Source: Pigoraptor vietnamica
Taxonomy: Eukaryota; Opisthokonta; Filasterea
NCBI GenBank assembly: GCA_943704525.1
Contig: CALSCQ010002200.1
Span: 1-33,543, forward strand
Direction: 5' to 3'
Length of the DNA stretch: 33,543 bases
The translations under genes were made by a program, and so were the position numbers. Below, in pieces: positions 10,085-20,700 of this stretch. Every line of letters begins with the position of its first letter. Positions within the stretch are counted from its first letter, which is position 1. The notes beneath the pieces are model-generated. The model did not search any database and was not told where the DNA came from. It saw nothing but the letters and a program-made list of their open reading frames with translations.

Positions 10085-11510
10085 ATGGAAGTGACGAGAG
10101 GGAACCGGCCCACTGTCGAAATCCGCGTGCTGCAGCCCGACCCCTTTTCCGTCTTTATCTACAACGTTAACGACACAGGAGGCACCTGTTTCTATCGTTA
10201 CGTGCCGCTGTCAAACGGTACCTACGGACCTATCAATGTCGCCCTTCCCGCGCAGCTGCCGTCGTCTGTCGTCGCACTCATCTGTGCACCGGTCTGCGCC
10301 GCGGTGCTTGCGGACATCATGGTCGAGCACAGCGCTGGAGTCGAGGTCGTAATCGATGGCGGACTATCAGTCGATGCGTTCGATGCAAACTTCGTCGCAA
10401 GCGTTCAGGACGTTGTGGACGCGCGACAGCGACTTACGCCACCGCCCGCGTTTCCCGACTTCTATTTCGCTTTTGGTGTCAGTAATCCGCTTACACATCC
10501 GCTCTATCTCAAGCGGGAGCCGACGGGGAGCCGACCCCACCATTGCGTAATTCCTGCCGTTCCGAATACGCCAATCGCCCCATACCTCGCCAGCCTCGCG
10601 GCCCTGTCTGCGGGGTTTCAGTTAGTGGGAGCTTCGAGTGCGCCGGGCGGAGGCGGCAGTGCGTCGGGCGGAGGTGGGACGGTGGTGGCGGCGTATTGTC
10701 GTGTGGCTTCGCTGACACTTCACGTTTCGTTTCCGTCGCGCCGCATCGGATTGCCTTCGAGGTGTTGGACTACTTCAGCAATGTGTTTGAGGATCCCGCC
10801 GAGTTTTTCGCCACGGAGCAGGACGCGGATTCGCAGGGTTACTGGCCCTTCCTCGTGCTCGTGAACCGCGCGTTCGCCGTTTTATTGAACTGCTGGATGG
10901 TCGCGGCGGATTCGGACGCGCTTACGGAGACAGAGCGCGTTTGCTGCTTCCTATGCCTCGCTGTCTTTCGCGCTTATCGGTGGAAGGACCTCGATCCGGA
11001 GTCGCTGTTCAATCTCGATCACATGCTGCGGTGCCTGGAGGCCACTTTGTGTGACAGGATGGATCGCGAGAACACAACGGGAACGGCTGAGAATGCAGTG
11101 GTAGGTCTTACCTAGCGCGGAGGCAGTCAATTTGAGCTGGTTTAACGTGTGCGGTGTTCCAATTCGTGCATTTCTCGGTTATCATGCCCCTTCCTTACCA
11201 GGCTCATTGAGATCGATGCGGAGATTGGACGACTTGAGTCAGTCTCGCATCGCAAAAGGGCAATGTGAGTTGGTGTGTGCGTTTTGGAGTATGCAAAACT
11301 GCTTATACATCCATGCATTGTGTGCACGGGACAAGAAGCAGCGCAGTGAGGCACCGGCTGTGCCTGCGCAATGGGAGGATGCGCGGGGGCGATTGGCGTT
11401 GGGGGCCGCGGGGGGTGTTTGCGCTGCTGGAGATGTGGACGGACGGGGGCAGCCCGAAGGAGCTGATTGTGGCGGCGTGCGTGCATTTCGCTGTGAATAG
11501 AGCGGTGTGA
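10085..11510 (+). CDS. Hypothetical protein, unknown family, tentative 4-exon model
   Basis: Not recognised. Two protein-like stretches, in frames one base apart, lie in order. The first (from 10085) starts MEVTRGNRPTVEIRVLQPD. The second (to 11100) contains FEVLDYFSNVFEDPAEFF and CFLCLAVFRAYRWKDLDP. A GT...AG intron at 10547-10659 would join them. Further exons 11212-11264 and 11336-11510 keep phase and end KELIVAACVHFAVNRAV. The total is 1131 nt, 376 residues. The weak points are the first intron (its boundaries remove a plausible peptide and a Gly-rich run, so a frameshift near 10730 is an alternative) and the acceptor TTGAG at 11211. There is no signal peptide; moderately hydrophobic helices are likely in the second half. 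Function unknown. Confidence 0.38.
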
Positions 11511-11847
11511 TAACCAAGTCCTACTCTCGAGTCAACGTGTACTATTCAGCGCCTTTACTCACAAGAGGCGTCCTATGAGGGTCGCATACACCTCGACGTA
11601 CGCCGGCTCTGCGTCGCCGCAATTACATCGTCCACGGGTTGTGGTTCTCTCCCCCCGGCCCTTTTTTTTAACGTCCTTTGGCTACCTCGTCTTCTATTCG
11701 CCACTACGCCCATTTGAGTTTAGCGTTTCCGCTCGTTTGTCCTTGCGCGTCTTATTCTTATGGTCCACATCAGTGATGAAACGAATTAAGCCTGGTGACA
11801 ATAAAGAGACTACTACTGAGCAAGTTGTTGACCCACTGAGGGGTGCT

Positions 11848-11904
11848 ATGGTGCAGCCGCAAGTCACAACGTGACTCAGCGATGGTGCAGTCGCAAGTCA
11901 CAAC
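11848..11904 (+). repeat. Two-copy direct repeat, 23-nt unit
   Basis: A 23-nt unit at 11848-11870 recurs at 11882-11904 with one mismatch, a period of 34 nt. The shared core is GCAAGTCACAAC. It reads as a small local duplication with no obvious function. Confidence 0.7.
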
Positions 11905-11982
11905 ATCGAGGGACGTCTCTTTCAGTGATGGCAAAATGGGCCTCTGAGTCGCTCCGGCGACCGTCAGGGGGCCAAGATCGGC

Positions 11983-12012
11983 CGGGCCGGCCGGCCGATG
12001 CCGACCGGCCCG
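11983..12012. repeat. GC-rich inverted repeat, 13-bp stem, 4-nt loop
   Basis: The arms 11983-11995 and 12000-12012 pair over 13 positions with one C-A mismatch and a CGAT loop. It lies about 440 bp upstream of the PACS start and is flanked by more GGCCGG copies. It could act as a DNA cruciform or RNA hairpin; the role is unknown. Confidence 0.6.
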
Positions 12013-12451
12013 AACTGGCCGGTCACCGGCGTTCGTGGCATTATGCCGACTCGAAGACTGATGCTTGTCCTCCAGCGAGCGGAACGGCCGACGTGGTACA
12101 AATGTTGGGGGAAATGTGTGTTGCCATACAACGCAACCCCGGCGGCCCGGGCTTCATTCAGTGTCAGCCCGTTAACTGCTCGCTGCCTGGTAACATGCGG
12201 GCATGATTCCATATTTGGGACTGACGTCGACGTGACGGCCACCTTTTTTTTTTTGCTTCGTTCCCGCCCAACGGCACGCGATTCACAGAAGAGCCTTGGA
12301 CGGCCCTTCGAGCGCGGCCAATTCTTTGGTGTCACTCTGTGTAGCAGCGTCGCGTGTAATGGAGATCCCTCTTGTGCGTTTGTAGCGCGGCACCGCGCGC
12401 AAAGGCTTCGACTGCGGTCTTACGCGGACCCCTGGGCATCCCGCCCTTACA

Positions 12452-15400
12452 ATGGACGCCGCACACGCAGACGCCCCACGCGCAGAGGCCCATGCGGAGG
12501 GCGCCACCACTCCCACGGCCCCGCGTGGCGGCTCCCCTCTTGCTACATTGAACGCGGGCGGGAACAGCGGCGCACATGGCGGCACACAAGCGCAGGGCGG
12601 GCGCGCACAGCAGCTCTTCGCCAAATGGGACAACGCAAACAGGAGCTCGCTCGTGGCGCCGGGCATCTGCATCATCCGCATTTCGTCGCTGACGCTTGTG
12701 AGCGCACCGCCGGACTGCGATGGCGTGTACATTGCGGCGTCCATGCGCGGCGGGCTGCGGCGATTTGTGCGGTCTCACGAAATTGCGCTCCCGGCCGCGC
12801 CAAAGGCCACGGCGGCCCCTGCGAATGCCGCGGGTGCGCAGACACCGCAGGGAAGCGTCCGTCTCGACGTGGATATCACGTTCACGGTTCAGTATCCGCA
12901 CATTCTGAAGACGCCCGGGAGCATCATCTCGCTCACGCTGCGCCGGCGAAAGCACTACAAAGGGCAGCGCATTCTCGGCTACAAGGTGCTTGCCATGGCA
13001 AACATTTCGATGGCCGAGGTCGTCGAGTGCCCCGTGGAGCGTGCAGAGATCGCCTTCCACCCGCCCAAGGTCACCGGTCGCATTGCGGGCGCGCGCTCGC
13101 AGGCGCCGAACGAGGCCGAACCCCCCGTCGCCTTTGCGCGAGTGGACGTCGTGACGCAGCTGAAGGAGGTGCAGCGGCGAAGGGGTCGCAGGAGAGGACG
13201 AGACGCCGCCGGCAGTGCCTCGGCCACATCGACAGACGCCGCCGGGCAGCAGACGGGCGCGCGCGCTGCGCAGAACGAGGGGGAGGAGGGCGCCGCGGCG
13301 GCCGCGTCGGCGTCACACGTGCCAATGTCGACGAGTCCCGCCGCTGCTGCAGCGCTCGGCGGACTGGCGAGTGACACGGGGTCGCTTTCGGACACGAGTG
13401 GCGGTACCGAGACGGAGGACGACACGCCGGCGGCCGCGCGCGTGGGCTCTGCGGGCGCGTCGCAGGGGGCGCGCTCGAGCACTGGCCACGACACGGAAGA
13501 GGGGCTGTCGGGGGACGAATTGGGGAAGGGCAAAGCGGGTGCTGCGTCGCGGGGAAAGCTGCTCGAGATGGGGCGGCTGCAGCGGACGGCGCTGAGCCGC
13601 AAGCTGAGCTCATTTATCCGGCGCTTCAAGGCCGACGACGACAGCGACGACGACGGTGCGGTGTCTGGACACGAGCACGCGCACGGCAGCAAGAAGGAGT
13701 CGTTCGACGTGCTCGCACGCAACATGTTCAAGCCGGTCGTGACGTTTGGCGGCGCGAGTACTCGCCTCTTTCGCGAGACGTTCAAGCTCGGCAGCAAGCC
13801 CGGCGACGCGACGCCCGATGCGGACGCCGCGTACGAGAGCACGGCTGAGGTGGACGACGCGGCATTTGCGCGGGCGGAGGAGGAAGACATGCTCTCCGCG
13901 CAGGGCACCGTCCCCGAAGACGAGGACTACGACGTCGACATGGACGAGGGGTCGGTCGGGGACACGGAGGACGACAACTCGCTCGAGCGCGAGTCGTATG
14001 TGGGGGACGGCGACGACGACAGCGCGCGTGGGGGCATCGTGAGCCCGCGCCCACTCCTGCGGCCATTCTACGAGTCGCGGCAGCTCAGCGACATTAGCCT
14101 AGTGCATGATTCCGCCCAGCACCTCGCACTCGCGGCGTCTGGCGGTGCTTTGGACGAGCGCGCGTCGCCTGCGGCCGTGTCGCCCCGCAAGCAATCGGCG
14201 GCCGCCAGTCCGTCGGAGGGATCGCTGCACAGCGGCCTCGTGCACGCGAACATTGCGTCGCGCGTGTCGGATGTCCTGCAGCACCACCAGCTGCACGCGC
14301 CCGGCGCGCCCGCGTGCGTCGTTGTCGTCGGCACGGGCGAGACCGGAGGGCTTCGCCTCGTGCGCGAGCTGGAGACGTCCCGTCACTTACTGTGTCCCGC
14401 GTGCGCGCACCACGGCGGCGCCACCCAACCGCAGGGCGACAGGCAGGGCCCGGCCGTGCCACTGCACCGCTGCACTGTCGGAGTGCAGACATCCGCCGAT
14501 TGTGCGGTGGTTTTGTCGGCCATTGTGTCCTTCTTTTCGTCAGGGTGCGTAAAAAGTTGGCGGGTGTGCTGTCTCTCGCGCGCTCATATGCATGTGTGCG
14601 TGTGCGTGTGTGTCACGGAGGTGGTCCTCGTTTCTGTCCAATTCTGATTGGATATGGGTCGGCCAAACAGCGAGAGCGCGTGCCCGCCGCGTCCCGTGAA
14701 GATCGCCATTGCCGGGGGCGACGACCTCGTGAACGACGTGCTGCGGGCCTTTGTCGACCAGATGGCCAAGCGGCCCACGGACTGGCTGGCCGCGTCGCCC
14801 TTCTTCGTCATCCCAGTCGGTGCGTACGCAGCGCAGGCGCATGCTGCACACAAGCGCATTGGTGCACGCACGCACGAGTGGTTTTTTTTATGTCCCCTTA
14901 TCGTCTGCTAACCGCGCGTATGTCGCGCAGGCAAGCGCCAGAAGCAGATCGCGTCCCACATCGCCGACGGCGACTCTACGTACCGCGCCATGTTCTTTGA
15001 CCAGGCCTGGCGTGACGCCTTCTGTGACGGGGATGCAAGTGAGTGTCTGTTCGTCCATTCGTTGCATCTGAGTGCGTTTGTATGCGGATTGACAAAGTTC
15101 TCTGTTCAGACGCCTCTGCGTCGTCCGCGGATGCACGAGGACGCGTGACACGGTACATGGGCGAAGCGGCCGGCAGCGTGGTGCTCGAAATCGGCGAGGT
15201 CCTTCTCACGCACGCTGTCGTAGCCAAGGGATCTGTCGAGGCGCACGGCTCTGACCCACTGCAGAAGTCCATCCCCTTCTTGCGGGTGCGTACACTCGGC
15301 CATGCGATTGAGAACCGTTGCCCGCGAACACACACGCGCGCGCACACACAGAGAGCGTTAATCGGTTCTCTTACCTCCCCCGCCCGCAGGAGGTTCGCAT

Positions 15401-16655
15401 CGGCACGCCGTGGGAAGACGCGTCTACTCCGGCCCCAAGCGTCGCGGTACCTGCAGCGCCAGGAACAGACGCCCATAAGTCAGCGGACGCCCACAAGTCT
15501 GCCGACGAAAGCCAAATTGCGCCTCACGCAGCCCACGTGCCTCCACCCTCCAATACCGCCGCACACCCTCTAGCGGCCCCTCCGAAAGACGGTCCGGAGG
15601 CGCAGGCGGCGGTGACGCCCGGAAGTCCCCGCCAGGGCTCCTCCACGAGCACCGCGCCAAACACGACCCCCAACACATCCGCCAACGCGGCGTCCGCCAC
15701 GCCGGGGCGCGGACGCGTGCTGCTGTCGCTCGGCGGCACTTCGCGCAACGGCGGTGGGGGAATGTTCGGGCCGTCGAACGACAGCAGTGCTGGGTGTGTC
15801 GACATGCAGCTCAATTACTGGCAGGGGCGGCTGAAGAAGGACGGGGCCGAGGAATCGCGAAGGGTGCGTGCCAATTGCTCTGTGGGACTCACCGGTGTCG
15901 AATGTTAAACCCGTCCCTCTCCTCTTCGGCAGGTGTCGGTGAAGGGCGCGCTCCGACTGATCCAGCTCCAGCGGCGATGGAAGGGCGAAGCGGCGCCCAA
16001 GCAGCTGGTGCACCAGACGTCCGTGGGCAACACGGCACACGCGGACACGCACGGAGCAGCCGCAGCGCCCGGTGCCGGTGCTGTGCAGGCGGGCGCACAG
16101 CCAGCAGAGTCGCGCGGGTCTGCCGCCTCGAGCACCTCGCACGGCCCAGCAGGTGCGCCTGCGCCGCAGAGTGCCCTTGGGCGGATGACGCTCACGTACC
16201 AGCTGAGGGAGAAGCGACTTGCGAAGATTGGCCGGCTGGGGCGCAAGGGCAACGACAGCAAGGCCGGCGTGACGACGGCGGTGGACCGATTGATTTGCCT
16301 CGTGGCAGAGAAGAAGGCGCCGGACGTGTCGGGTGGGTATAGACCCAGCGCACTGTTTGTGTGCGGGGCGCGGTGGTTGATGGCGATTCCAATGTCTGTC
16401 TGTCGTGTTGTGATGCGAAGGACCCTGTGCCCACCGGTTTCCCTCTCCCCCGCCCTGCGATAGCCTAACACCGCTGCACGTGACCTGCCTGCAGTGTATA
16501 TTGACGGCGTCGAGTGGAAGTCTGTCCTCTTTCTGTCTGTGTCGGCGCAGTGGCCAAAGGGCGCCAAGGTGTTCCGCGTGGCTACCTTCGCTCCGTCGCT
16601 TGCTTTTGGGGCCGTCCACCCGCGCCCTGCGTCCGTCACGCTCGACTCTGACTGA
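12452..16655 (+). CDS. PACS: PACS (phosphofurin acidic cluster sorting) family protein
   Basis: Cytosolic adaptor family that, in animals, binds acidic clusters on membrane cargo such as furin for endosome/TGN sorting. Seven exons: 12452-14544, 14671-14819, 14931-15038, 15110-15285, 15390-15863, 15933-16332 and 16495-16655, giving 1186 residues. The N-terminal cargo-binding region, about residues 55-200, has QLFAKWDN, ITFTVQYPHILK, LRRRKHYKGQRILGYK and ISMAEV, all matching PACS1/2. The middle (210-600) is low-complexity, with acidic Asp/Glu runs near 395-402 and 490-515 and SFIRRFKADDD, which resembles the vertebrate LLKRFK block. The C-terminal PACS domain runs from about 600 to the end: PRPVKIAIAGGDD, DWLAASPFFVIPVG, QLNYWQG, AVDRLICLVAEKK and IDGVEWKSVLFLSVSAQW. 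The first ATG with this frame is used. All splice phases fit. It is longer than human PACS1 (about 963). Confidence 0.93.
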
Positions 16656-17260
16656 TAATGTAATGGGGGGCATTCGAGTGTAAACTGCTAGCCCGGCCCC
16701 ATGTAACACCCGTGTTTGTGGCGCTGTCGTTTGTACACGCCAGTGTCACTTTCGGAGAAGTGCTGTTGTGCGTACATGGCTCATGCAGCGTGATTCCCAA
16801 CAGAGCATTCAATCCGTGTCTTAAAAACAGCACGAAGCCTATATTCGCGCCCGTCGGTCAGTTGAACAGTCGAGAGCGTGTTGTTCTGTACCTTACTTTT
16901 CCACGAGGCGCTTCAAAGGGGCACCATTCTGTTACACTCAACCACGAAGAATAATTCCACCCTACCCTCCTTCTCCGGCGCCTCTTCCATCGACTGCGCA
17001 GAGACGAACACCATCTCGAGAGACACGCACGTGGACCATGACGACAGGGAATAGCACGTGGCGTGCAGAAGTGCAGAGCGGAAAGTCCCTATGGCAACGT
17101 CAGCTGTTTCCGTGTTTCAGTTGAAAATGTGCGCCATGATGTCATGGTTCCAAATAAGGATATGGCATGAATGTACTATTTTGGGAATGCTGATGCTGTG
17201 GGTCGAATAATTTGCATCTCAATACATTTTACATACATAATGGATGGAGGAAATAAATAT

Positions 17261-17272
17261 TAGAATATTCTA
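17261..17272. promoter_or_regulatory. Palindrome TAGAATATTCTA, heat-shock-element-like
   Basis: A perfect 12-bp palindrome containing GAA-nn-TTC, the two-unit core of a heat shock element, 473 bp upstream of the MVP ATG. Only one inverted pair is present; functional elements usually have three or more units, so chance in AT-rich DNA is possible. Confidence 0.3.
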
Positions 17273-17370
17273 TATTTATCCACTGTTGACCGGACAGCTC
17301 CTTTTTTAGTATCGGAGGTGATCCGCAACACACCCACACGAAAACAGCCGTAAACACTGGTCACTGCAAG

Positions 17371-17437
<67 letters not shown>

Positions 17438-17490
17438 GCACACACACACACACACACGCGCGCGCGCGCGGCACACACGCACGCACATTC
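17371..17490. repeat. (CA)n/(CG)n microsatellite upstream of MVP
   Basis: Pure CA from 17375 to 17433 (about 29 units), a short CACGCACG break, more CA to 17457, then alternating CG to about 17470 and further CA-rich sequence. Alternating purine-pyrimidine DNA of this kind can adopt Z-form. Confidence 0.9.
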
Positions 17491-17563
17491 CACACACACT
17501 CGCACACACACTCTGTGTCGTCACGGTTGGCCACCTTTGCGTAATGGGCGTCAATGTTCCAAA

Positions 17564-17571
17564 TATAAAAG
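17564..17571 (+). promoter_or_regulatory. TATA box (TATAAAAG) of MVP
   Basis: A perfect TATAAAAG, 174 bp upstream of the MVP ATG, in GC-rich surroundings where such a motif is unlikely by chance. Transcription would be expected to start about 25-35 bp downstream. Confidence 0.5.
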
Positions 17572-17744
17572 CGCAGCGCTTTACACTCGATCACAGACGC
17601 CGAAAAGCAACGACTGCCGCAGCGATCGCGGGTGTTAATTCGGTCAAAACCAAAGAGAGGCATCGGCTAAAGAGCCCGTGCCACGAAACGGAAACACAAG
17701 CCACCGCGCAGTGAGAGCCGCCGCCAGGGCGTCGTGAAGCCAAG

Positions 17745-20700
17745 ATGTCGGCCGATAAGGAGAAGACGTCGCAGAACCTCTACCGGATCCCCCCGTACTT
17801 CTACCTGCACGTCCTCGACCAGAACCGCAACATCACGCGCGTCGAGGTCGGTCCCAAGACGTTCATCCGTCAGGACCACGAGAAAGTCATCTATGGCCCC
17901 GAAAAGATGATCACGGTGCCCCCGCGCAGCTACTGCATCGTGGAGAACCCCGTGCTCGTCGACGCCAAGGGCGAGATTGTCTTTGAGGACAGCGGCCAGG
18001 CCAAGCTCCGCCACGGCGACCAGGAGATCCGCCTCGCGCGGGACCCCTTTGCGCTGTACCCCGGCGAGAACCTCGTCGGCAAGGTGACGGCGCTGTCGGT
18101 CGTTCCCGCCAACTCGGCCTTCCGCCTGCGCGCCATCCGCGACTTTGAGGAGGGGACCAAGAAGTTCTACGCCGGCGACGAGTGGCTCTTCGAGGGCCCC
18201 GGCACGTACATTCCCAAGGTCGAGGTCGAGGTCGTCGAGACGATCCGCGCGACCATTATCAAGAACAACACTGCGCTGCGGCTCCGTGCGCGCAAGGTGC
18301 GTCCGCTGTTTGCGCAGTCGTGCATGTCTTTGTGTGAGTAGGTCCGCATTTGTGCTTGCCGCGTCCTCACATTCTCCGTGTGCTGTTGTTGCAGGACTGC
18401 ATTGACCGCGAGGGCAACCCGCGCGTGACGGGCGAGGAGTGGACCGTGAAGCGCGTCGGCGCGTACCTCCCCGGTGCGTACGAGGAGGTTGTCGAGAGCG
18501 TGCAGGCCTACGTCCTCACCGACAAGAAGGCGCTCCACATGCGCGCCCTCCGCACGTTCACGGACGACTTTGACAACCCTCGCAAGGTCAGTGCTTGCGC
18601 TGGGCCGCACGCGGTGGTAGTCGCGGCTTGCTGTGCATGGGCTGTGCGCGTGTGCCGTGCGAATGCTCACAGCGGTGCCGATTTCTGCTGCAGAACGGCG
18701 AGGAGTGGCTGATCACCCTTACGGACATCGAGTCGCACATTCCCTCGGTGTACGAGGAAGTCGTCGGCGTCGTCAACATTACAACCCTGACGAACCGCCA
18801 GTACGCCGTCATCCTCGACCCTGTGGGCGCGGACGGCAAGGTCCAGGTGCGTGCTTGTCTTGCCAGCCGTGCACGTTGCGCGTGATTGCGACTGCGAGCG
18901 TGCGTGTGTGTGCGCGCGTGTAGAGCCCCGCTGGGCCGTATTAATTGTTGCCCCTTCTTTTTCGAGCAGCTTGGCCAGAAGAAGCTCATCCGGGGCGAGG
19001 CGTCGTTCTTCCTCCAGCCCGGCGAGCGCCTTGAGGCTGGCATCCAGAATGTCTACGTCCTCGGCGACGACGAGGGTCTTATTCTCCGTGAGTACCCAGT
19101 CGTCATCACCTTAGGCCAACCGATACCACCACACATACACGCACACCACCACCACCTTCGAACGTACGCCTTGTCCACTTTGCCTACTTGACTGTTCGAA
19201 CCCTTTGCCTACTTGATTGTTCGATGACCTTGGCTGTTCCTTCCGTCCCTGACGTGACCTTCGCCCGCCCTTGACGTAGGTGCCATCGACACTTTTGACG
19301 AGGAGGTGTCTGGCAAGAAGGTCCGGCGCAACGCCGGCGACCGCTGGATGATCCGCGGCCCGATGGAGTACGTTCCCGCCGTGCAGTCCGAGGTCGTGCA
19401 GAAGCGCAAGGCCATCCCGCTCGACGAGAACGAAGGCATTTACGTCCGCGACATCAAGACGGGCAAGGTCCGCGCCGTCTGTGGCGTCACGTACATGCTC
19501 AACGAGAACGAGGAGCTCTGGGTCAAGGACCTGCCCCCGGCCGTCGAGGCTCTCCTCGCCGCGGGTGCGTATTCTGTCCGGCCCTCGCGTGTCCCGAGTG
19601 CATGCGTAGTGGGATGCCCTCGTCTGGTGCCTGTGTTGCCGTGCGCATGTCCCGCATGCTTGTGTTTGAGTGAATGCTGACAGCTTCTTGCGTGTGTTGC
19701 CGTGCAGGGAAGGACCCCCTTGCTGACCGTGGCGATCGCGCGGCGCCCACGGTCGCCAAGCCCCGCGACAAGACGAGCGTGGTGACGTACCGCGTCCCCC
19801 ACAACGCCGGCGTGCAGATTTACGATTACAAGGAGAAGAAGGCGCGCGTCATTTTCGGCCCCGAGCTCGTCATGCTGGGCCCGGACGAGCAGTTCACGCA
19901 GATCTCGCTCTCGGGCGACAAGCCGAAGCGCCCCAATGTGATCAAGACGCTGTGCCTGCTGCTCGGCCCGGACTTCTGCACGGACATCATCACGATCGAG
20001 ACGGCCGACCACGCGCGCCTCCAGCTGCAGCTCTCGTACAACTGGTGCGCACGCGTCCCTCTTGTCGTGCGTGCTTGCGCTCAGTGTTGCGCCGTCTGCA
20101 ATGCTGCTTGTGCCGCTTTTACGCTTCTCACGCCGGTCGCCATTGATCTCTCTAACCGCTCTCGTTCCATTTTTTGGCGCGCAGGCACTTTGAGGTGGAC
20201 AAGAGCAACATGAGCGAGGCCGCGAAGGTGTTCTCCGTGCCCGACTTTGTTGGCGACGCGTGCAAGGCGATTGCCTCGCGCGTCCGCGGCGCCGTCGCGA
20301 GCGTCCAGTTTGACGACTTCCACAAGAACTCGGCCAAGATTATCCGCGCGTCCGTCTTTGGCGTCGACGAGAAGGGCAAGGTCCGCGACAAGTTCCTCTT
20401 CCCCGCGAACAACCTCTGCATCACGTCGATCGACATTCAGAGCGTCGAGCCCGTCGACCAGCGCACGCGCGACGCCCTCCAGAAGTCGGTCCAGCTCGCC
20501 ATTGAGATTACGACCAACTCGCAGGAGGCGAACGCGCGCCACGAGGCGCAGCGCCTCGAGCAGGAGGCCAAGGGTCGCCTCGAGAGGTGCGTTGTCGCTG
20601 TTGACTGTGTTCGGCGGCTGTGACTTTGGTCTTTATTGCCATCAACCGCGTTGTAAGTTTGTTGTGTTGAACTGTGTTGTCGTCGGCTGCGTCTGCACGA

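Larger units (their letters stand above)
11511..12451. other. Long non-coding stretch upstream of PACS
   Basis: These 941 bp have no convincing gene; frames here lack domain-like sequence. They hold a two-copy repeat (11848-11904), a strong GC hairpin (11983-12012) and a 12-nt T run near 12244. The right part presumably contains the PACS promoter. Confidence 0.45.
16656..17744. promoter_or_regulatory. Intergenic region PACS-MVP, MVP upstream region
   Basis: These 1089 bp have no supported gene. The left part is the PACS 3' region. An AT-rich patch at about 17205-17280 stands out in otherwise GC-rich DNA and contains the palindrome at 17261-17272. It is followed by the CA microsatellite and, near 17564, a TATA box. 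Val/Cys- or His/Thr-type frames here are translations of the microsatellite. Confidence 0.55.

Noticed and set aside
11575-11874. 99-codon plus frame
   Set aside because: Low-complexity composition, crosses the two-copy repeat, and shows no family or splice-consistent continuation.
11964-12335. 123-codon minus frame and the overlapping plus frame from 11998
   Set aside because: Both run over the GC hairpin and a T run; the plus one continues into PACS in a wrong frame. No protein-like segments.
17260-17663. Val/Cys-repeat frames on the minus strand
   Set aside because: They are translations of the CA microsatellite in three frames, not genes.
19178-19240. Possible tRNA suggested by GTTCGAAC
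   Set aside because: No acceptor, D or anticodon arms can be paired around it; it is part of a tandem duplication in an intron.
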